Source: Craterostigma plantagineum
Lineage: Eukaryota; Streptophyta; Magnoliopsida; Lamiales; Linderniaceae
Assembly: GCA_027422505.1 (NCBI GenBank)
Contig: JAPQWV010000018.1
Location: forward strand, 15,580,001-15,644,000
Length of the DNA: 64,000 nucleotides
Direction: 5' to 3'
The notes beneath the pieces are model-generated. The model had not been told where the DNA came from and made no database searches. It saw only the letters and a list, made by a program, of their open reading frames with translations. Shown piece after piece: positions 1 to 12,024 of the stretch (within the stretch, counting starts at the first letter, position 1; each line of letters begins with the position of its first letter). Position numbers and translations under genes: made by a program.

Positions 1-1829
1 CATTCAACCTCGAAATATAAATAGTCAAAGAAGATCCACAAGGATAACTAGACAGACAGAACGATTAAAAGATTATGTAATAAATCAAGTTACATACCCT
101 ATTCAAAACTACATCTCATATAATATAATATCAGTCCGAAATATTATACTTTCCTATCAAACTTAAACAAAGAAACGGAACCGAAAAACTTCCAACAAGC
201 ACTTAGCTCAAACACTTGGTGCAAAGCTATGGCAGAAGAACTGAATGCATTGGAAAAAAATCATACATGGGACATTGTTCCTCTACCCAATAATAAAAAA
301 CCCGTCGGTTGTAAATGGGTCTATAAAATCAAATACAACAGCGACGGATCCATCGAAAGATATAAAGCAAGATTAGTAGCTAAAGGGTATACTCAAACAT
401 ATGGAATTGACTATCAAGAAACTTTCGCTCCCGTTGCAAAAATGAAAACTGTAAGGATACTTTTGTCCGTCGCAGTAAATTCTGGATGGACTCTATCACA
501 AATGGACGTAAAAAATGCTTTCCTTCAAGGAGACTTAGAGGAAGAAATTTATATGTCACTTCCACCTGGTCACAAACTAGAAAAAGCAAAGAATCTTGTA
601 TGTAAACTCAACAAATCCATTTACGGTCTAAAACAATCTCCACGAGCTTGGTATACTAAATTAAGCAACGCACTCCTTTCACGTGGATTTGAGAAAAGCT
701 CTGCCGACACTTCTATGTTCGTTAGAAATCAAAACAAAACTACTATCATAATTTTAATATACGTAGATGACATAATTATAACTGGAAACAATAACGAAGA
801 AATAAAAAACATAAAAAACTACTTAAAAAGTTTGAAATAAAAGATTTGGGACATCTCAAATATTTTCTAGGAATAGAAATTGCTCATTCACATAAGGGTT
901 TATTTCTATCCCAAAGAAAATATACTCTAGATTTACTCAAAGAAACAGGAAAATTGGGAGGAAAACCCTCTAAAACTCCCATGGAATCAAAGAAAAAATT
1001 GAATCAAGAGGATGGAGAACCCCTTGAAGACATCGGGCGATTTCAGAGACTAGTAGGAAAGCTTATATATCTAACTGCCACGCGACCTGACATTTCATTT
1101 GCTGTTAGTTGTGTTAGTCAGTTTATGCAGGCTCCTAGGTCCATTCATCTCGAAGCAATAGACAGAATTTTAAAGTATCTAAAAGGAACACCAGGACGTG
1201 GAATCTGGATGCGACCAAACGACGCAAATGACATTATTGGCTACTCTGATGCTGATTGGGCAGGAAGCCATGATAGGAGATCGACGACAGGATATTGCAC
1301 ATTCGTTGGAGGCAACCTTGTCACATGGAAGAGCAAAAAACAGAAAGTTGTAGCCAGATCAAGTGCTGAAGCAGAATATCGGGCTATGGCTTCTACAACA
1401 TGTGAGCCAATATGGATAAAACAATTACTAAAAGACATGAAGATATCATGCAAAGAGCCGATGCAACTGTATTGCGACAACCAAGCGGCAAGACATATTG
1501 CATCAAATCCAGTGTTTCACGAGCGAACCAAACACATCGAAGTGGATTGCCACTTCATTCGGGAAAAGATTCAAGCACGACAAATCGAGACACTATTTGT
1601 CAGAAGCCAAAACCAGCCGGCCGACATATTCACGAAAGCGGTCGAGAATCAAGCCTTTCAGAATATACTCGACAAGTTGGGCTTGATCGATATCTACAAT
1701 CCCAACTTGAGGGGGAGTGTTGAAAATAACGGCCACTTACCAAATTGGTCAACACCAAATCATGGCTTGATTCATTCCACCAACCTCATATCTGCTGGAA
1801 AGGAAAGTAGATCAAGAATAATTCTTTAG
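1..1829 (+). pseudogene. Ty1/copia pol remnant (RT and RNase H)
   Basis: This is the 3' part of a copia polyprotein and encodes no cellular function. The reverse transcriptase lies at 229-840, with an upstream coding remnant from base 1. It shows the copia RT opening ([11 protein letters not shown]), QMDVKNAFLQGDLEEEIY, and the catalytic YVDDI box near 760-775. A one-base deletion in an A-run just before the TAA at 838 shifts the frame, and the protein resumes at 846 with GHLKYFLGIEI. The RNase H follows, with YSDADWAG, SSAEAEYRA and LYCDNQAA, and the C-terminal ADIFTKA typical of copia pol. The integrase and everything upstream lie outside the window or are lost. Another frameshift near 160 separates the two pieces of the N-terminal part. 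The RT and RNase H motifs make the family certain, and the element is dead as it stands. Confidence 0.95.
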
Positions 1830-1931
1830 CTTGATTTTAGCTAACGTCATTTCCTTACCAAAGTCTATATATTATGCTACATGGTTGTGTAAAAAATACT
1901 AAGTGAGAACGAAATACACATTCATATTATC
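1709..1931 (+). repeat. PPT and 3' LTR of the copia element
   Basis: A polypurine tract (GAGGGGGAG, 1709-1717) directly precedes a TGTTGAAAAT start at 1718, the usual copia PPT/LTR junction. The pol frame reads into the LTR to 1829. The LTR appears short, about 200 bp, with a TATA-like stretch near 1866. The 5' LTR is not in the window, so the right boundary (about 1920-1955) and the target duplication cannot be fixed. Confidence 0.7.
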
Positions 1932-2680
1932 ATACTTTGCTACAATCGTTTACGAGTAATGGAGTAACATATCTTGATACTGTCATAACGTTAAGACGTA
2001 ACCTAGTAACAATAATGAATGAAATAGTAACACGTATTCCAGATGAATCGAGTTCTGCCATATGACTTGCTTCACAGAACGTAAGGTTTAGAAGTGATGA
2101 GGTGACGATTGTTTCAAAATTCACAGAGCCTATGAAACACCCAAACTATGGGTACCTCGAATACACACAGATTAGCTACAATTGCTCTAAAATCTACTTC
2201 GATTTGGCCAGATTTTTCTCGAATTTGAACCCATATAAAAATTCATTACAAATCTTACATCGTACTTCATCAATACTAGAATAAATTCTACGTGACACGT
2301 CGAAACTGATTGATTGAACGGGAAATCGATTGTGCTCGATTCATTGTGAAAAATAGGTTTCGATTATCCGATGAAATAAATATAAAGCTGTTAAAAACAT
2401 TTTACTTTCGATAAGTAACATATTATCAGTTTGAAGTAACGCTTATGGTTTTTACGGTAACAAGTCATCGTAACTCTGTAACATAAATCTGGCATCGAAT
2501 ACCCCTTCAGAGAACACTTTATGAAGGGCATTTTAGTCAAAACATAGTTTGAGTCTTTAGCTTTGAAATTTTCAAAAAATAGGTTCTTAAAACTAAAAAA
2601 ATCCTGACAGGGTCTGAACACTAATTTTAAACTTTGATAAGGCCTGAAATGAAATCGTCCCTTATTTCAAAGTCAAGAAC
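1932..2680. repeat. Right end of dispersed repeat family C (second copy)
   Basis: This AT-rich noncoding DNA aligns base for base over long runs with 47050-47690. Shared landmarks include the stretch around 2110-2160, the block with TACGTGACACGTCGAAA near 2288, and the terminal segment ending near 2665. The copia LTR abuts it, so the copia element probably inserted into this copy. No coding potential is seen. I do not recognise the family. Confidence 0.7.
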
Positions 2681-2966
2681 GTTCATGTCATCGGATTTAC
2701 ATAGAATATCGTGTCGAGTAGACGTGAATCAACAGTATAGAGTATACATCGTCAAAGTGAATTACTTTTGTAATATAAAAATATAAGTACGTCACTGCTT
2801 ACGATAAGGCCACAGCAACGACGAACAACACAAAGTTGGAAACTAGTGCGCAATGCGTATGTGTGAAACACGTCATTTGTTCTTTTATGAATTCATAGTT
2901 TAGCCATAGATAGCTATCAACAATGAAAAATTATAAATCTGTTCCTACGTTATACGTATGTCCTTA

Positions 2967-3289
2967 GGGTGTCCACAACAATAGCACACCCATAATACTG
3001 CCATATCAGCTTTTCACTATATTTTTTAATATTTTATTCTATAACACTTTTATTCTACTTTTCCCACAATAATAACACTACTATAACACAGAACTCACAA
3101 CTATAAATAAATAATTTCTTTTTTTCCTCCATCATTCTCTCTCCTCCTTACTACTATAATATTCCTATAACACAGTGTCATAAATATGACACAGTGTCAT
3201 GCTCATGACACATCCACAATGGTGGTGTGTCATATAAAGTGCCAAATAAGCACATATGACACACATATAAACCACCATTGTGGTTACCC
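2967..3289. mobile_element. PIF/Harbinger (Tourist-like) MITE, 323 bp
   Basis: The inverted termini begin GGGTGTCCACAA on the left and, on the other strand, GGGTAACCACAA on the right. They are flanked by a perfect TTA target duplication (2964-2966 and 3290-3292). A 3-bp TTA duplication with GG-starting termini is diagnostic of the PIF/Harbinger superfamily. The interior is AT-rich with repeated TGACAC words (3175-3260) and has no ORF. It lies about 110 bp beyond the stop codon of the WAT1-related gene. Confidence 0.8.
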
Positions 3290-3396
3290 TTAAGGCAATT
3301 TAAATAAGTCTAACATTGAATGGTCAGAATATTACCATACATCGTTGTTTATTACATTTAACTTGATAATCTAGCGTATAGTAAAAAACCACTGTG

Positions 3397-5394
3397 TTAA
3401 ACATCACCAATTCCTCTTTCTTGCGTTTGTTCTTCACGAGTTCCATTGAGCCCATCAACATCTTTGTTAGAAGTAGCACTTAGGTTCTTATTACAAGCCT
3501 CTTCATCGCTGCTTTTGCCCCAAAGAAGCAAGTACATACCCACCACAACAATAATAGATCCTAAAACGCTGTTCACAAGAAACTATTCTTTCATCAAGCA
3601 TAACCCTTAAGAGGAGAAATCAAAATTATACGACGGTTTTTTCGGGTCGTAATCTAACCTCCCCGTGTTCATCTCTTCACGTAGAATGAATATGTCGAAT
3701 ACAGCGGTGAAGATTTGCAAGAAAGGACTGAAAGCCGATGTAAAGACGGGCCCACGCGCCTTCACGCACCAAGACATCGCAACGTAGCAGAATTCCGATC
3801 CCACAACTCCCTGCAATGAAAACCCCAATTTGAACGAAAACCTAATTTTTAGATACTTATAAATAGGGATGTCAATTCAGTCAGACCCCATTAAAGACTC
3901 ATTCAATCTTCAAATGGTTATGAGTCCAAGGCCCTACTGTAATGAAAACCCTAATTTGAAAAAAAAAAAACGTAAAGTTTACATCATTGTGTATAGGGAT
4001 GGCAATCAGACGTATTCAAAACTTATTGAATCTTCAAATGGATCTGCGCCTAAGACCCACTTAGAAGACCATCCTCCATGATTGGTCTAAGTTAGTCTAT
4101 ACAAGACCCATTTGTTATGGGTACGATATATACGGCCTGTTTGGTCTCAATGATAAGCCCACATAATATACATATATTGGTTTGGTAATTGAGGCCCGAT
4201 ATTAATTTCCAACCAATTATTTAAGTACAAGCCCCTAATTAATAAGCTGTCTTATCATGCCAAGATAACTTATTCTGGGCTTATACATAATAATAATGGG
4301 CCTTTAGGACTATAACCAACGGACCCATAAAAGATACTCCATAAAATTAAATTATATGTACTGCGTACACCACGCTAAACACTTCCAACGATCCCCTCAA
4401 ACCCCATATCGAGAATCTCCGGCGATCGTTGATGGCCAAACACAGGGCAGTCGACTGAACAGAGCCGAAGAAGGACATCATCGACGTGCTCGAATAAGGG
4501 TAAGGAAAACTTTGTCCGATTTTGCTTTGGATCAAAAACCACGAAGCCCAAAGCCCGCCCGACGTAACGAGCAATGTGGACCCCAGCCGAAAGTTCCTTG
4601 GTTTCGGGCTTTTATCGATAGGGTTTGGGCCCATTTGTCTGCTCATCCTTAATGGCATACCTTTGTAGAGGGTTAGTATTAGGACACCACAAACGCAAGT
4701 TAAACTGCCCAAGACTTTGGCTTTGCCACTCTTTCTCTTGATGTTTAGTTTCTCCATTCTAAAATATTATTGATATGTAAATGAATATAAACTCGTATGT
4801 ATCCTGTAAATATTCGATGGAAATATTTAGAAATTAAATCTACCTTAGTGGCAAAGCTATGAGAAATGTAAGCATGGGGACAATGTTTACGAAAGCCGTT
4901 GAAAATGTAGCCGTTGTGTAATAAAGCCCAACCATGAAAGAGTATTGCGTAAGCGTCAACCTGCGATATATATTTGGCTTACATAATTACATATATATGA
5001 TATATATAACATATGGATTTGTTATTCATATCATATGTATAAACTCTCATGCATATTCATAAATTCTTACCCGAGAAGAGAGCATATGAAGATTTGTCCA
5101 ATCACACGAGCTGTAAGCTTATTCCAGCTATCCCTGCAATAAATTAAACACCATTATTCTCAAATCTGCAATTTCTTTTGTTTTGTATATGAAAAATTCA
5201 AATATGGATTACCTTTCCCCGAAATATGCAAATGGGATCAATACAAATGCTGCAATGATTTGTCTGTACACTACTCCCACTAAAGCATTCATTCCTTCTT
5301 CGAGGGCTTTCTTGAATAATATATTCACTATAGAAAATCCTAAATTAACTGCTAGCATAGTCAGAAGAGGCTTTAATCTCTCGAAAAAACTCAT
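3397..5394 (-). CDS. WAT1-related protein (EamA/DMT transporter, nodulin MtN21 family)
   Basis: This is a multi-pass membrane transporter of the plant UMAMIT/WAT1 family, whose members export amino acids, auxin or other small metabolites. The substrate cannot be read from the sequence. Six exons splice into one 360-codon frame: 5394-5213 (ATG at 5394), 5133-5071, 4960-4844, 4758-4362, 3810-3659 and 3568-3397 (TAA). All phases agree and every junction is GT-AG. Family landmarks in order: hydrophobic start with VNLGFSIVNILFKKAL; RMEKLNIKRKSGKAK at the exon 3/4 join; GVVGSEFCYVAMSWCVKARG opening exon 5; and GSIIVVVGMYLLLWGKS, the last membrane segment, before a hydrophilic tail. The length matches the family. 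Reading exon 5 straight through meets a stop, but using the AG|GTTAGA donor at 3659 restores the family sequence, so I regard the gene as intact. Intron 4 (551 bp) contains a tandem duplication. Confidence 0.88.
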
Positions 5395-6018
5395 TATTAT
5401 TTATTTTAATTTCTTCTATTACTCTATCTGCATGGATATGGGCACTTGAGCCCATATTTATAGCCACCATATGGTAACATGATAAGGTGTTTACATCATA
5501 CTATTATTATATTTTTTTATATATTCTTGAGAACTTACTTTCTCACTTTGCTTACTCAAGTAATTTAGATGCAAGCCATTGGAATATAGAGATTGTCGAA
5601 TATTACTGCATGGCATCATCCTAGTGAGCTCATTATAATTACGTCGATCCATCTATAATAATATTATGGTGATTACTGATTAGAAGCAATTTATATTAGC
5701 ACATGGCTAAATTAGGATGTCATTTGATTTGATGAAGTTACTTTTATGATATAGTTCTCCAATATAATATTATCTTTTGACCATATTGCTTAAAAAGGAG
5801 TTGCTCAGACGCTGAAAAGCATCCATTTCGTAATTTTAATTGCATCCAATACTCCTTTTGGAAAGATAGGAAGATGTTCGTGCTACTTATTAATATTATA
5901 TTTAGTAAGTGGGAACAATGCGTCTAATCTTGGAATATATGTTTCATTTATGTTGAACAATATATCGGAAATGGAATTCTATCATTTCCTACATTCCCTT
6001 AGGCGCATTGAATCTAAA
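5395..6018. other. Upstream region of the WAT1-related gene, AT-rich
   Basis: This contains the presumed promoter of the minus-strand transporter gene. I see no other ORF, RNA gene or clear element. A candidate TATA box cannot be chosen among many AT-rich words. Confidence 0.5.
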
Positions 6019-6511
6019 ACCATCTCCAACCGAAAATGCAATCTCAAACGCAAACGTATTCTCAAACTCAAAATGAAGTAATTCATCTTTTACCAAAAAA
6101 CTCATTCTCAAACTCAAAGTATTATTTTGAAATATTCTCTGTTATACCAACTTTTATAAATTTTCAATACTACCAAATAATATTTTATATTGTATTACTA
6201 ATATAAAAACAAAAAGAAAAAGCTTCTATGACATTTTTAAGACATAAAAACATATATAAGGGCTAGTATACAAATAAAAAAACAACTTTTTTATATATTA
6301 ATTTATTTTATATGAGCTCTTTAATAAACAAAATAAATAAAAGGGTTTATGTGCAAATTGAAAATTACAAACGCATAGCTTGAGATAGAACGCATATATG
6401 CGATTTAATGATGAGAGAGAAACAAGGTAACGCATTTTGAGTTATGATTTGGAGTATGGTTGGAGCATATTTACTCCATTTTTTGGATATTCCAGTACCA
6501 CTGGAGATGGT
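6019..6511. repeat. Candidate TIR element (ACCATCTCCA ends)
   Basis: ACCATCTCCA at 6019 is matched by the inverted TGGAGATGGT ending at 6511, about 490 bp apart, in AT-rich DNA with no ORF. No clear target duplication was found, so this could be a MITE related to the other CATCTCCA-ended elements in the window or a chance pair. Confidence 0.4.
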
Positions 6512-6926
6512 ATTTATTAGGTTTGCATATTATAATATTCTTTCGCAAATATAGATGTGTGAAACACATTGCATTAAAATACTTGTGAATTGTGATGATT
6601 GTTATTCCACGATTTGATTAATTGTATGTCTTATAGCTATCTCATACCCAATAGACACTATTTCCTTAAAACGATATTGTCTCACATACGAACACGGTAC
6701 TTACGAGAAACAACATCGTGAAAAACCAAGCTTTCAAAATCAATATACTCAAGAGTCAACTTTACTTATAGGTAGAATCCCTCATTTTCTAATACGATAT
6801 CATAAAAACATCACTATTATTTAATAGTAAAAAACTCCTTAATTATTCATCCCCAAAACTACACAAAAAACACAAAACCAAAACTAGACCAAGGGCTAAC
6901 TCAATCTTCGACTTCACACCAAGCTA
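6512..6926. other. No recognisable feature
   Basis: AT-rich spacer with no ORF, repeat boundary or RNA gene that I can support. Confidence 0.5.
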
Positions 6927-7249
6927 TCACGAGCCGTCGGGCCACCACTTACACCCTGACGAGCCACGCCGGCGTGAGCCGTCGGGTCCGACGGGTACGT
7001 CGCATCGGGCCCAGTCCCGAGCATAATTAGTTGGGTTTTCGGGCGGGCGGTCGTCCCATGAGATCATATCGGGCTGGGCTCTGCGCTCGTGGGCCTCTGC
7101 TTTTTGGGCCGCTTTGTTTACGTGTAGGTCCATTTGAGCCTCAGCTTCGCGGGCCATTCGAACCTCGTGGGCCACCTCTAGCCTTGCCTTTGCCAGCTCT
7201 TTTTCGGCCTGCGTTTATACTGATTGTCGAGATCTCTGCCGCACATTGA
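6927..7249 (-). pseudogene. Coding remnant with charged coiled coil (proximal C-terminal part)
   Basis: This GC-rich minus-strand island stands out from AT-rich surroundings. It reads as an Ala/Glu/Arg/Lys-rich helix (for example EVRMAREAEAQMDLHVNKAA) followed by ISWDDRPPENPTNYARD. The segment at 10247-10448 on the same strand reads as a similar charged helix ending AMRKAKAEAREEE. The two look like halves of one ORF split by the DNA between them, which includes the Helitron. Such helices occur at the C-terminus of plant SANT/NAM-associated proteins linked to PIF/Harbinger elements, but that assignment is inference. No start codon or complete frame remains. Confidence 0.45.
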
Positions 7250-7845
7250 ATAGTTCAACTAATAAACTCAATTAACATCTATACTATCTATCTATCTATT
7301 ATATTAAGCCTCGTGGGATTAGAGTTACTGCCTGCAATTTTGATGGGTATGTCAATTGGGTCTATAAATGCAATTTAATTCTTTATTTAATTACAAAACA
7401 ATTTTTAATTAGTTACAGTTTAACCCTTTATGTTTTTTATTTTATTCAAATTATATTTAAAAATAAAATAAAACTACCTACTAGTAATCAATTTTTATTT
7501 TATTGCACACACACATATGCTAAAATACTAGTATATATTAACGCTCAACACCTCTTAAAAGCTGTCATACCCAATTTAGGTTGTTTTGTAAATCAAAATA
7601 TAAAGTATCATTGTATATATATGTTAGAACACGCGTATTGAGTCTGCATAAAATACTAGTATCAAATACGCAACTTTACCTGTCAATTGTCATCAATTAG
7701 CTTTAGATTGAATCTATCAATTTCTATTCTAATATATATATATATTTATATATATATATATATATGTATATTATATATATATATAATATAATATAAGTAT
7801 GAGCAATTTAATATTGGATTTTATATATACATATATATAATATAA
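7250..7845. other. AT-rich spacer with (TA)n and short tandem duplication
   Basis: No gene. It contains a TCTA-repeat run near 7280-7300, TA-rich microsatellites at 7733-7800, and a 29-bp word at 7793-7821 repeated exactly at 10219-10247 on the far side of the Helitron. This suggests a tandem duplication of about 53 bp existed at the target before insertion. Confidence 0.55.
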
Positions 7846-9097
7846 CTAGATGAGGTGGTCGCACGTTGTGCGGCTTTATGTAATTGTAACCCCGTAGCGA
7901 ATGATTATAATGGTTAATATAAATTCGAAGTAGAACTATGTTAACTTAGATACACATGCAATGTAAAGTAAAGTTGTTACATAGTTTTCTTGTCGTTTCA
8001 CATAATTCACATTAAGAAAAATGGGATTTTAGATAACTTTGCGTGCAAATAGACTGATTAGTATCAATATTTCTCTCACAGTAATCATAACAGATGGATG
8101 AAGTACAATACTCTACGCTCTTCTTCGCTAGGTATGGGATGCCCATGCATTGGTATAGCCATCACAACTGATTCTGCTACCTAGGTGCAAAAGAGGCTAA
8201 ATGAATAAAAAAAAAATCAACCAAATTATGAAACTTCAGAACCTTATCAAATAAATATACTACTTATACCGCTGGATATTCATACTCCTAACTGCCGCTG
8301 TGTTATATTCCCCGCCTTTGAGGCAGTTGGTCCACCAAGGTATAAAGGGATTGTCTTAGTGGATTGGAGATGGATACTTTGCCACTATCAAGAAGCGTGT
8401 TTTATTTAACACCCAATGCCTGTAATGATTAATAACATTAATCTTAATCAGAGATTAGCACATACTACACATACTTTGCAGGATTGTCAAACCCTTACCA
8501 TAAACCATGCAAGCGACTTGACACCCGAGTGAAACCATAAGAAGGCATCCTGTAGTAGACTTAAGGTTTAGTTTAGTGAAGACATTGCAGGCCAATCTCA
8601 CGAGCTTTAGGTTCAAATCTGCTACTGCAGTGGCTAACACGTGAAGAAATAATAAATAATGCTCAAATATGATAAGCAAGGCACTTGACGACATTTACGC
8701 AAGTATACCTGATCGGAACCATTGTATTGGCAAGGCTTAACAAGTTTCGAAGGGTTTCTTCGGAAGATGACAAGGATCATAAAGTCAAGACTTACAAAAG
8801 AAAAAGGTAGTAGCAGCAAGCAACATTTATTCTTCAAAATATGAACCCACAATCGCACTGTCCTTGTGAAAAAGTTTCAATAGAGGTGTCAAGACACACA
8901 GGTGAAGACTCAAAAATATATCAGTTCACGTGCGACATGCATTTTCGGTCATACCTTAGAGCATCTCCAAGGGTCCTCTATACATGGAGTTGGACACCAT
9001 GTATGAGGTTGGAGGAGCTCCAACGACCCCTCAAACGCCACACCAAAATTAGGGGATTGAACAGTAACACGCTATATATAGCGCGCACTGTTCACCC

Positions 9098-9148
<51 letters not shown>

Positions 9149-10218
9149 ATTCCTTTTATCCTATAATTATTTGATTATATGTAATCATGATTAAATATGT
9201 ATTAGCTAAAACTTCGATTTATTTTTTTGATAGTGTTCTGGAAAATTATATGATTATTTCATTTACTATAAAATAAATTAATGAATATTTTAGATCACTT
9301 AATTATTGTGAAAAGTATTTCAATAAATTATTTTAAAATTCGAATTATAACGAAAATGCATACTTTAAATTAAATATAATAGATTATAGTGTGATTAATC
9401 CATATAGAGTAAAATATAGAGGAGATTGTTGGAGTTCAATGATACTGTTCAAACTCTATAGCTGGAGGAATTGTACTGTTGCAACTTTATAGGTAGAGGA
9501 GCTGTTGGAGATGCTCTTATCATAGTCCTCTTGGCAGGTTTCAAAGGCAGCCATGGGTCGAGTGAGAGGCCCGAACCGATGATGCCCTGACAGGTTACCT
9601 CTCGCATTCAGTTTGGATTGGTATTAGTACTTATGAAACTCTCTAATTGGATCGAAACAGAGATAAATCATCTGTTCTTTGTCGCTTTTCCACGGCTGTA
9701 GGCGTAGGTAAATGTATTCTTAACCACTTCTGTTGCCCAAGAAGTCAACGCTGTTTAGTCGTGCTCTGAGTTTCGTGGAACAAGGAGGAGGAAGAGAGAA
9801 AACACGATGAGTAGTATTAGGGGATATTAACAATATCTTGTTTGGATTCTATTTCTAATGTTGTAATGATGCGAAGACCTTTCGAGTTCCAAGAGACTAT
9901 ATTATAATGAAGAAATATACACTACTGACGTTTCTGCTGCAACAAGTAATACAGTGATATAATTGACATGCTTAAAACGGTACTGACATGCTTCAAAATC
10001 TTTGTCAAAGTAATAATTGATACTTGGGAACCTACCAAAAAAAAGTCTTCAATTCTTCCATACTGTTACGTGCAATCACATAACTGCTCTGACATCAACT
10101 TCAACTATGACCCGGAACTCAGAAATACAAGTTTCAAAATTTAGCTATGAAATTAAAAAAATGACCGGTAACCTGCCTTATAAACGGGCCGTATTCCCTC
10201 TTTTAGAATAGTAGTAGA
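7846..10218 (-). mobile_element. Helitron, 2.37 kb, non-autonomous
   Basis: On the minus strand the element starts with TC (TCTACTACTATTCTAAAAG, a familiar plant Helitron 5' end) at 10218. It ends with CTAG at 7849-7846, preceded about 12 bases upstream by a hairpin with arms CGCAC/GTGCG (about 7860-7872). It sits between an A and a T with no target duplication, as expected for rolling-circle insertion. No Rep/helicase sequence is seen, so it is non-autonomous. It carries a nested MITE (8959-9516). The minus-strand open stretches at 8455-8858 could be captured host sequence, but I recognise no gene. Confidence 0.82.
8959..9516. mobile_element. Harbinger-type MITE, 558 bp (GAGCATCTCCAA ends)
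   Basis: Terminal inverted repeats GAGCATCTCCAA (8959) and TTGGAGATGCTC (ending 9516) are flanked by TTA on both sides (8956-8958 and 9517-9519). It contains a TA microsatellite at 9101-9146. The right 100 bp is clearly homologous to the right end of the element at 62552-63247, so both belong to one family. It is nested in the Helitron and is therefore younger. Confidence 0.82.
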
Positions 10219-10448
10219 TATAAGTATGAGCAATTTAATATTGGATTTGGCACCTTCTCTTCCTCCCTTGCTTCGGCTTTGGCTTTGCGCATGGCGCTCA
10301 TGTCGCTCAATTTTTCCTTGATGGCTTGCATGGATGCTCTAATTTCTTTATTTTTTTGAAAAAATTTACATTGATTTTGAGTTTTATTTCTTGTGGGCCT
10401 ATATGTATAGGGAAATGCTACATTTAATCCCATAAAATAGGATCTCAC
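10219..10448 (-). pseudogene. Coding remnant (distal half of the split ORF)
   Basis: Minus-strand reading gives a Lys/Glu-rich helix (QAIKEKLSDMSAMRKAKAEA) that stops being coherent at about 10247, where the duplicated 29-bp word next to the Helitron begins. It continues conceptually into 7249-6927. No function can be assigned. Confidence 0.4.
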
Positions 10449-11433
10449 TAGTGGGTTGATGGTTAGGTGAAAAGGGACACACGGTACATTGTTGGGCTTG
10501 GAGATATAATTTCCTCGGACTAAAATCTTTTACTATAAAAATTAATAGGGATTAAGAAATTCACCGTTGTAAATAATTTAGAAAATTGGTACCGTTCGAA
10601 TTATTTAACTTGATAAGTTACACCAAGAAAATTAATAAAATATTGGATCTCGAAATAAAAATTATATAAGTATGTCGAGCATGCTCGGGTATAGGAAATG
10701 AGGCAAGCTCATGATTGATGTTGGAAAGCAACGAACATCAAATTGGTTAACAACCATCACTTTCCTTACATATGTTTTGTAATTGAATCAAAATCATTTA
10801 CCATATCAATTATATGCTTGTCAATTTTGTATCATCAATTTGGTGGATTATCATATCCTTAATCTCCTCGTTATGTGCTGTTTCCAAGCAAAATTTGACG
10901 TTTGTCATATTCTTTTCTTTTTGGCAATTAATCGATCATGTGGAAATCCAACAAACACATCTCTCGTCATGTAATAAATACAAAAAATTCCCACTATGTA
11001 TGATGTTATAATTTTCCCATTATAACTTCGACGATATACTAATGAGGAAGATCTAAGGGTTGATTAATTAAAAGTTAACTAGGCCATATAATCCATTAAA
11101 ATTAGAAAAAAAAACACCAATTTCTCACTACAACTTCAACTTCTTGGCCAATTAATAAGCACAAACTAAGTCAACTGAGCGGATCATGACATCTCCACAA
11201 TGTCATCCGTTCGAATTCACTTGAACTCTTTGTGAAACACACGTAAACTTGAACTGAATTTAGTTGAAATATGAAGACGATTAGATTCGATTTAAACTGA
11301 ATTTAATCGAAATATAGAGGCTGTCGTGACGTGAGTGGGAACACATTTAAGTGGAAAGTTTACAATAAACCACATTAGTGTATGTGGGTTTTTATTATTT
11401 AACTATTTGAGGAAGGAAAAGTATTGTAATAAG
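10449..11433. other. No recognisable feature
   Basis: AT-rich intergenic DNA. Short open stretches at 10783-11011 have no recognisable sequence and no codon bias. Confidence 0.5.
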
Positions 11434-11739
11434 AAAAATTGGATTGCTATTCACAGCCCCTTTTTCCTAGTCACCGCCCCCCTAAAGGGCTGAAAAAACA
11501 CGATTTTGCCCTTTTGAATTTAAATTTCTATTTAAAGTCCTTTTCCATACAACACTTTTCATATCGCAATCACACATTCAAATCAGAGTCAAACATAACA
11601 AAAAAAAATCAAATCGCAATGAATCGTCTATTTGGGAAAGGGAAAGGTCAAAAGAAAGGGTCTATTGGCACGGATGGTAAGCAAATTCTCGTAAATTTCG
11701 TTCGTATGGACGTGAATTCTCGAACATCGATCGGATTCG

Positions 11740-12005
11740 ATCGAAAAACTCGGCCCGGCCGAAGTAGAATTTCGGCCGACACAAGGGGTGACCGAACAAC
11801 AATTTCGGTCATTCCTTGTGACGGCCGAAAAAACATTTCGGTCACCCTCTGAAGTGGCCAAAATTTTTGCTCGGCAGTGGTTGTCAGAGTCGAAATTTTC
11901 ATTCGGCTGGGACGGCTGCGGCCGATATCACAGTTCGGCTCCTTTGGAGGTGGCCGAAATCTCTGTTCGGTCGCCTCTTAGAGGGGCCGAAATTCCGGTT
12001 TGGCT
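11740..12005. repeat. Left subterminal CCGAAA/TTTCGG array of the MULE
   Basis: At least ten alternating (G)CCGAA and TTCGG words are spaced 15-30 bp apart and mostly paired as imperfect palindromes. This array mirrors the one in the right arm. Confidence 0.7.
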
Positions 12006-12024
12006 CTGATTTTTTTTTTCAGAC

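Noticed and set aside
4356..4652. Plus-strand ORF of 98 codons
   Set aside because: Antisense to exon 4 of the WAT1-related gene, no recognisable content.
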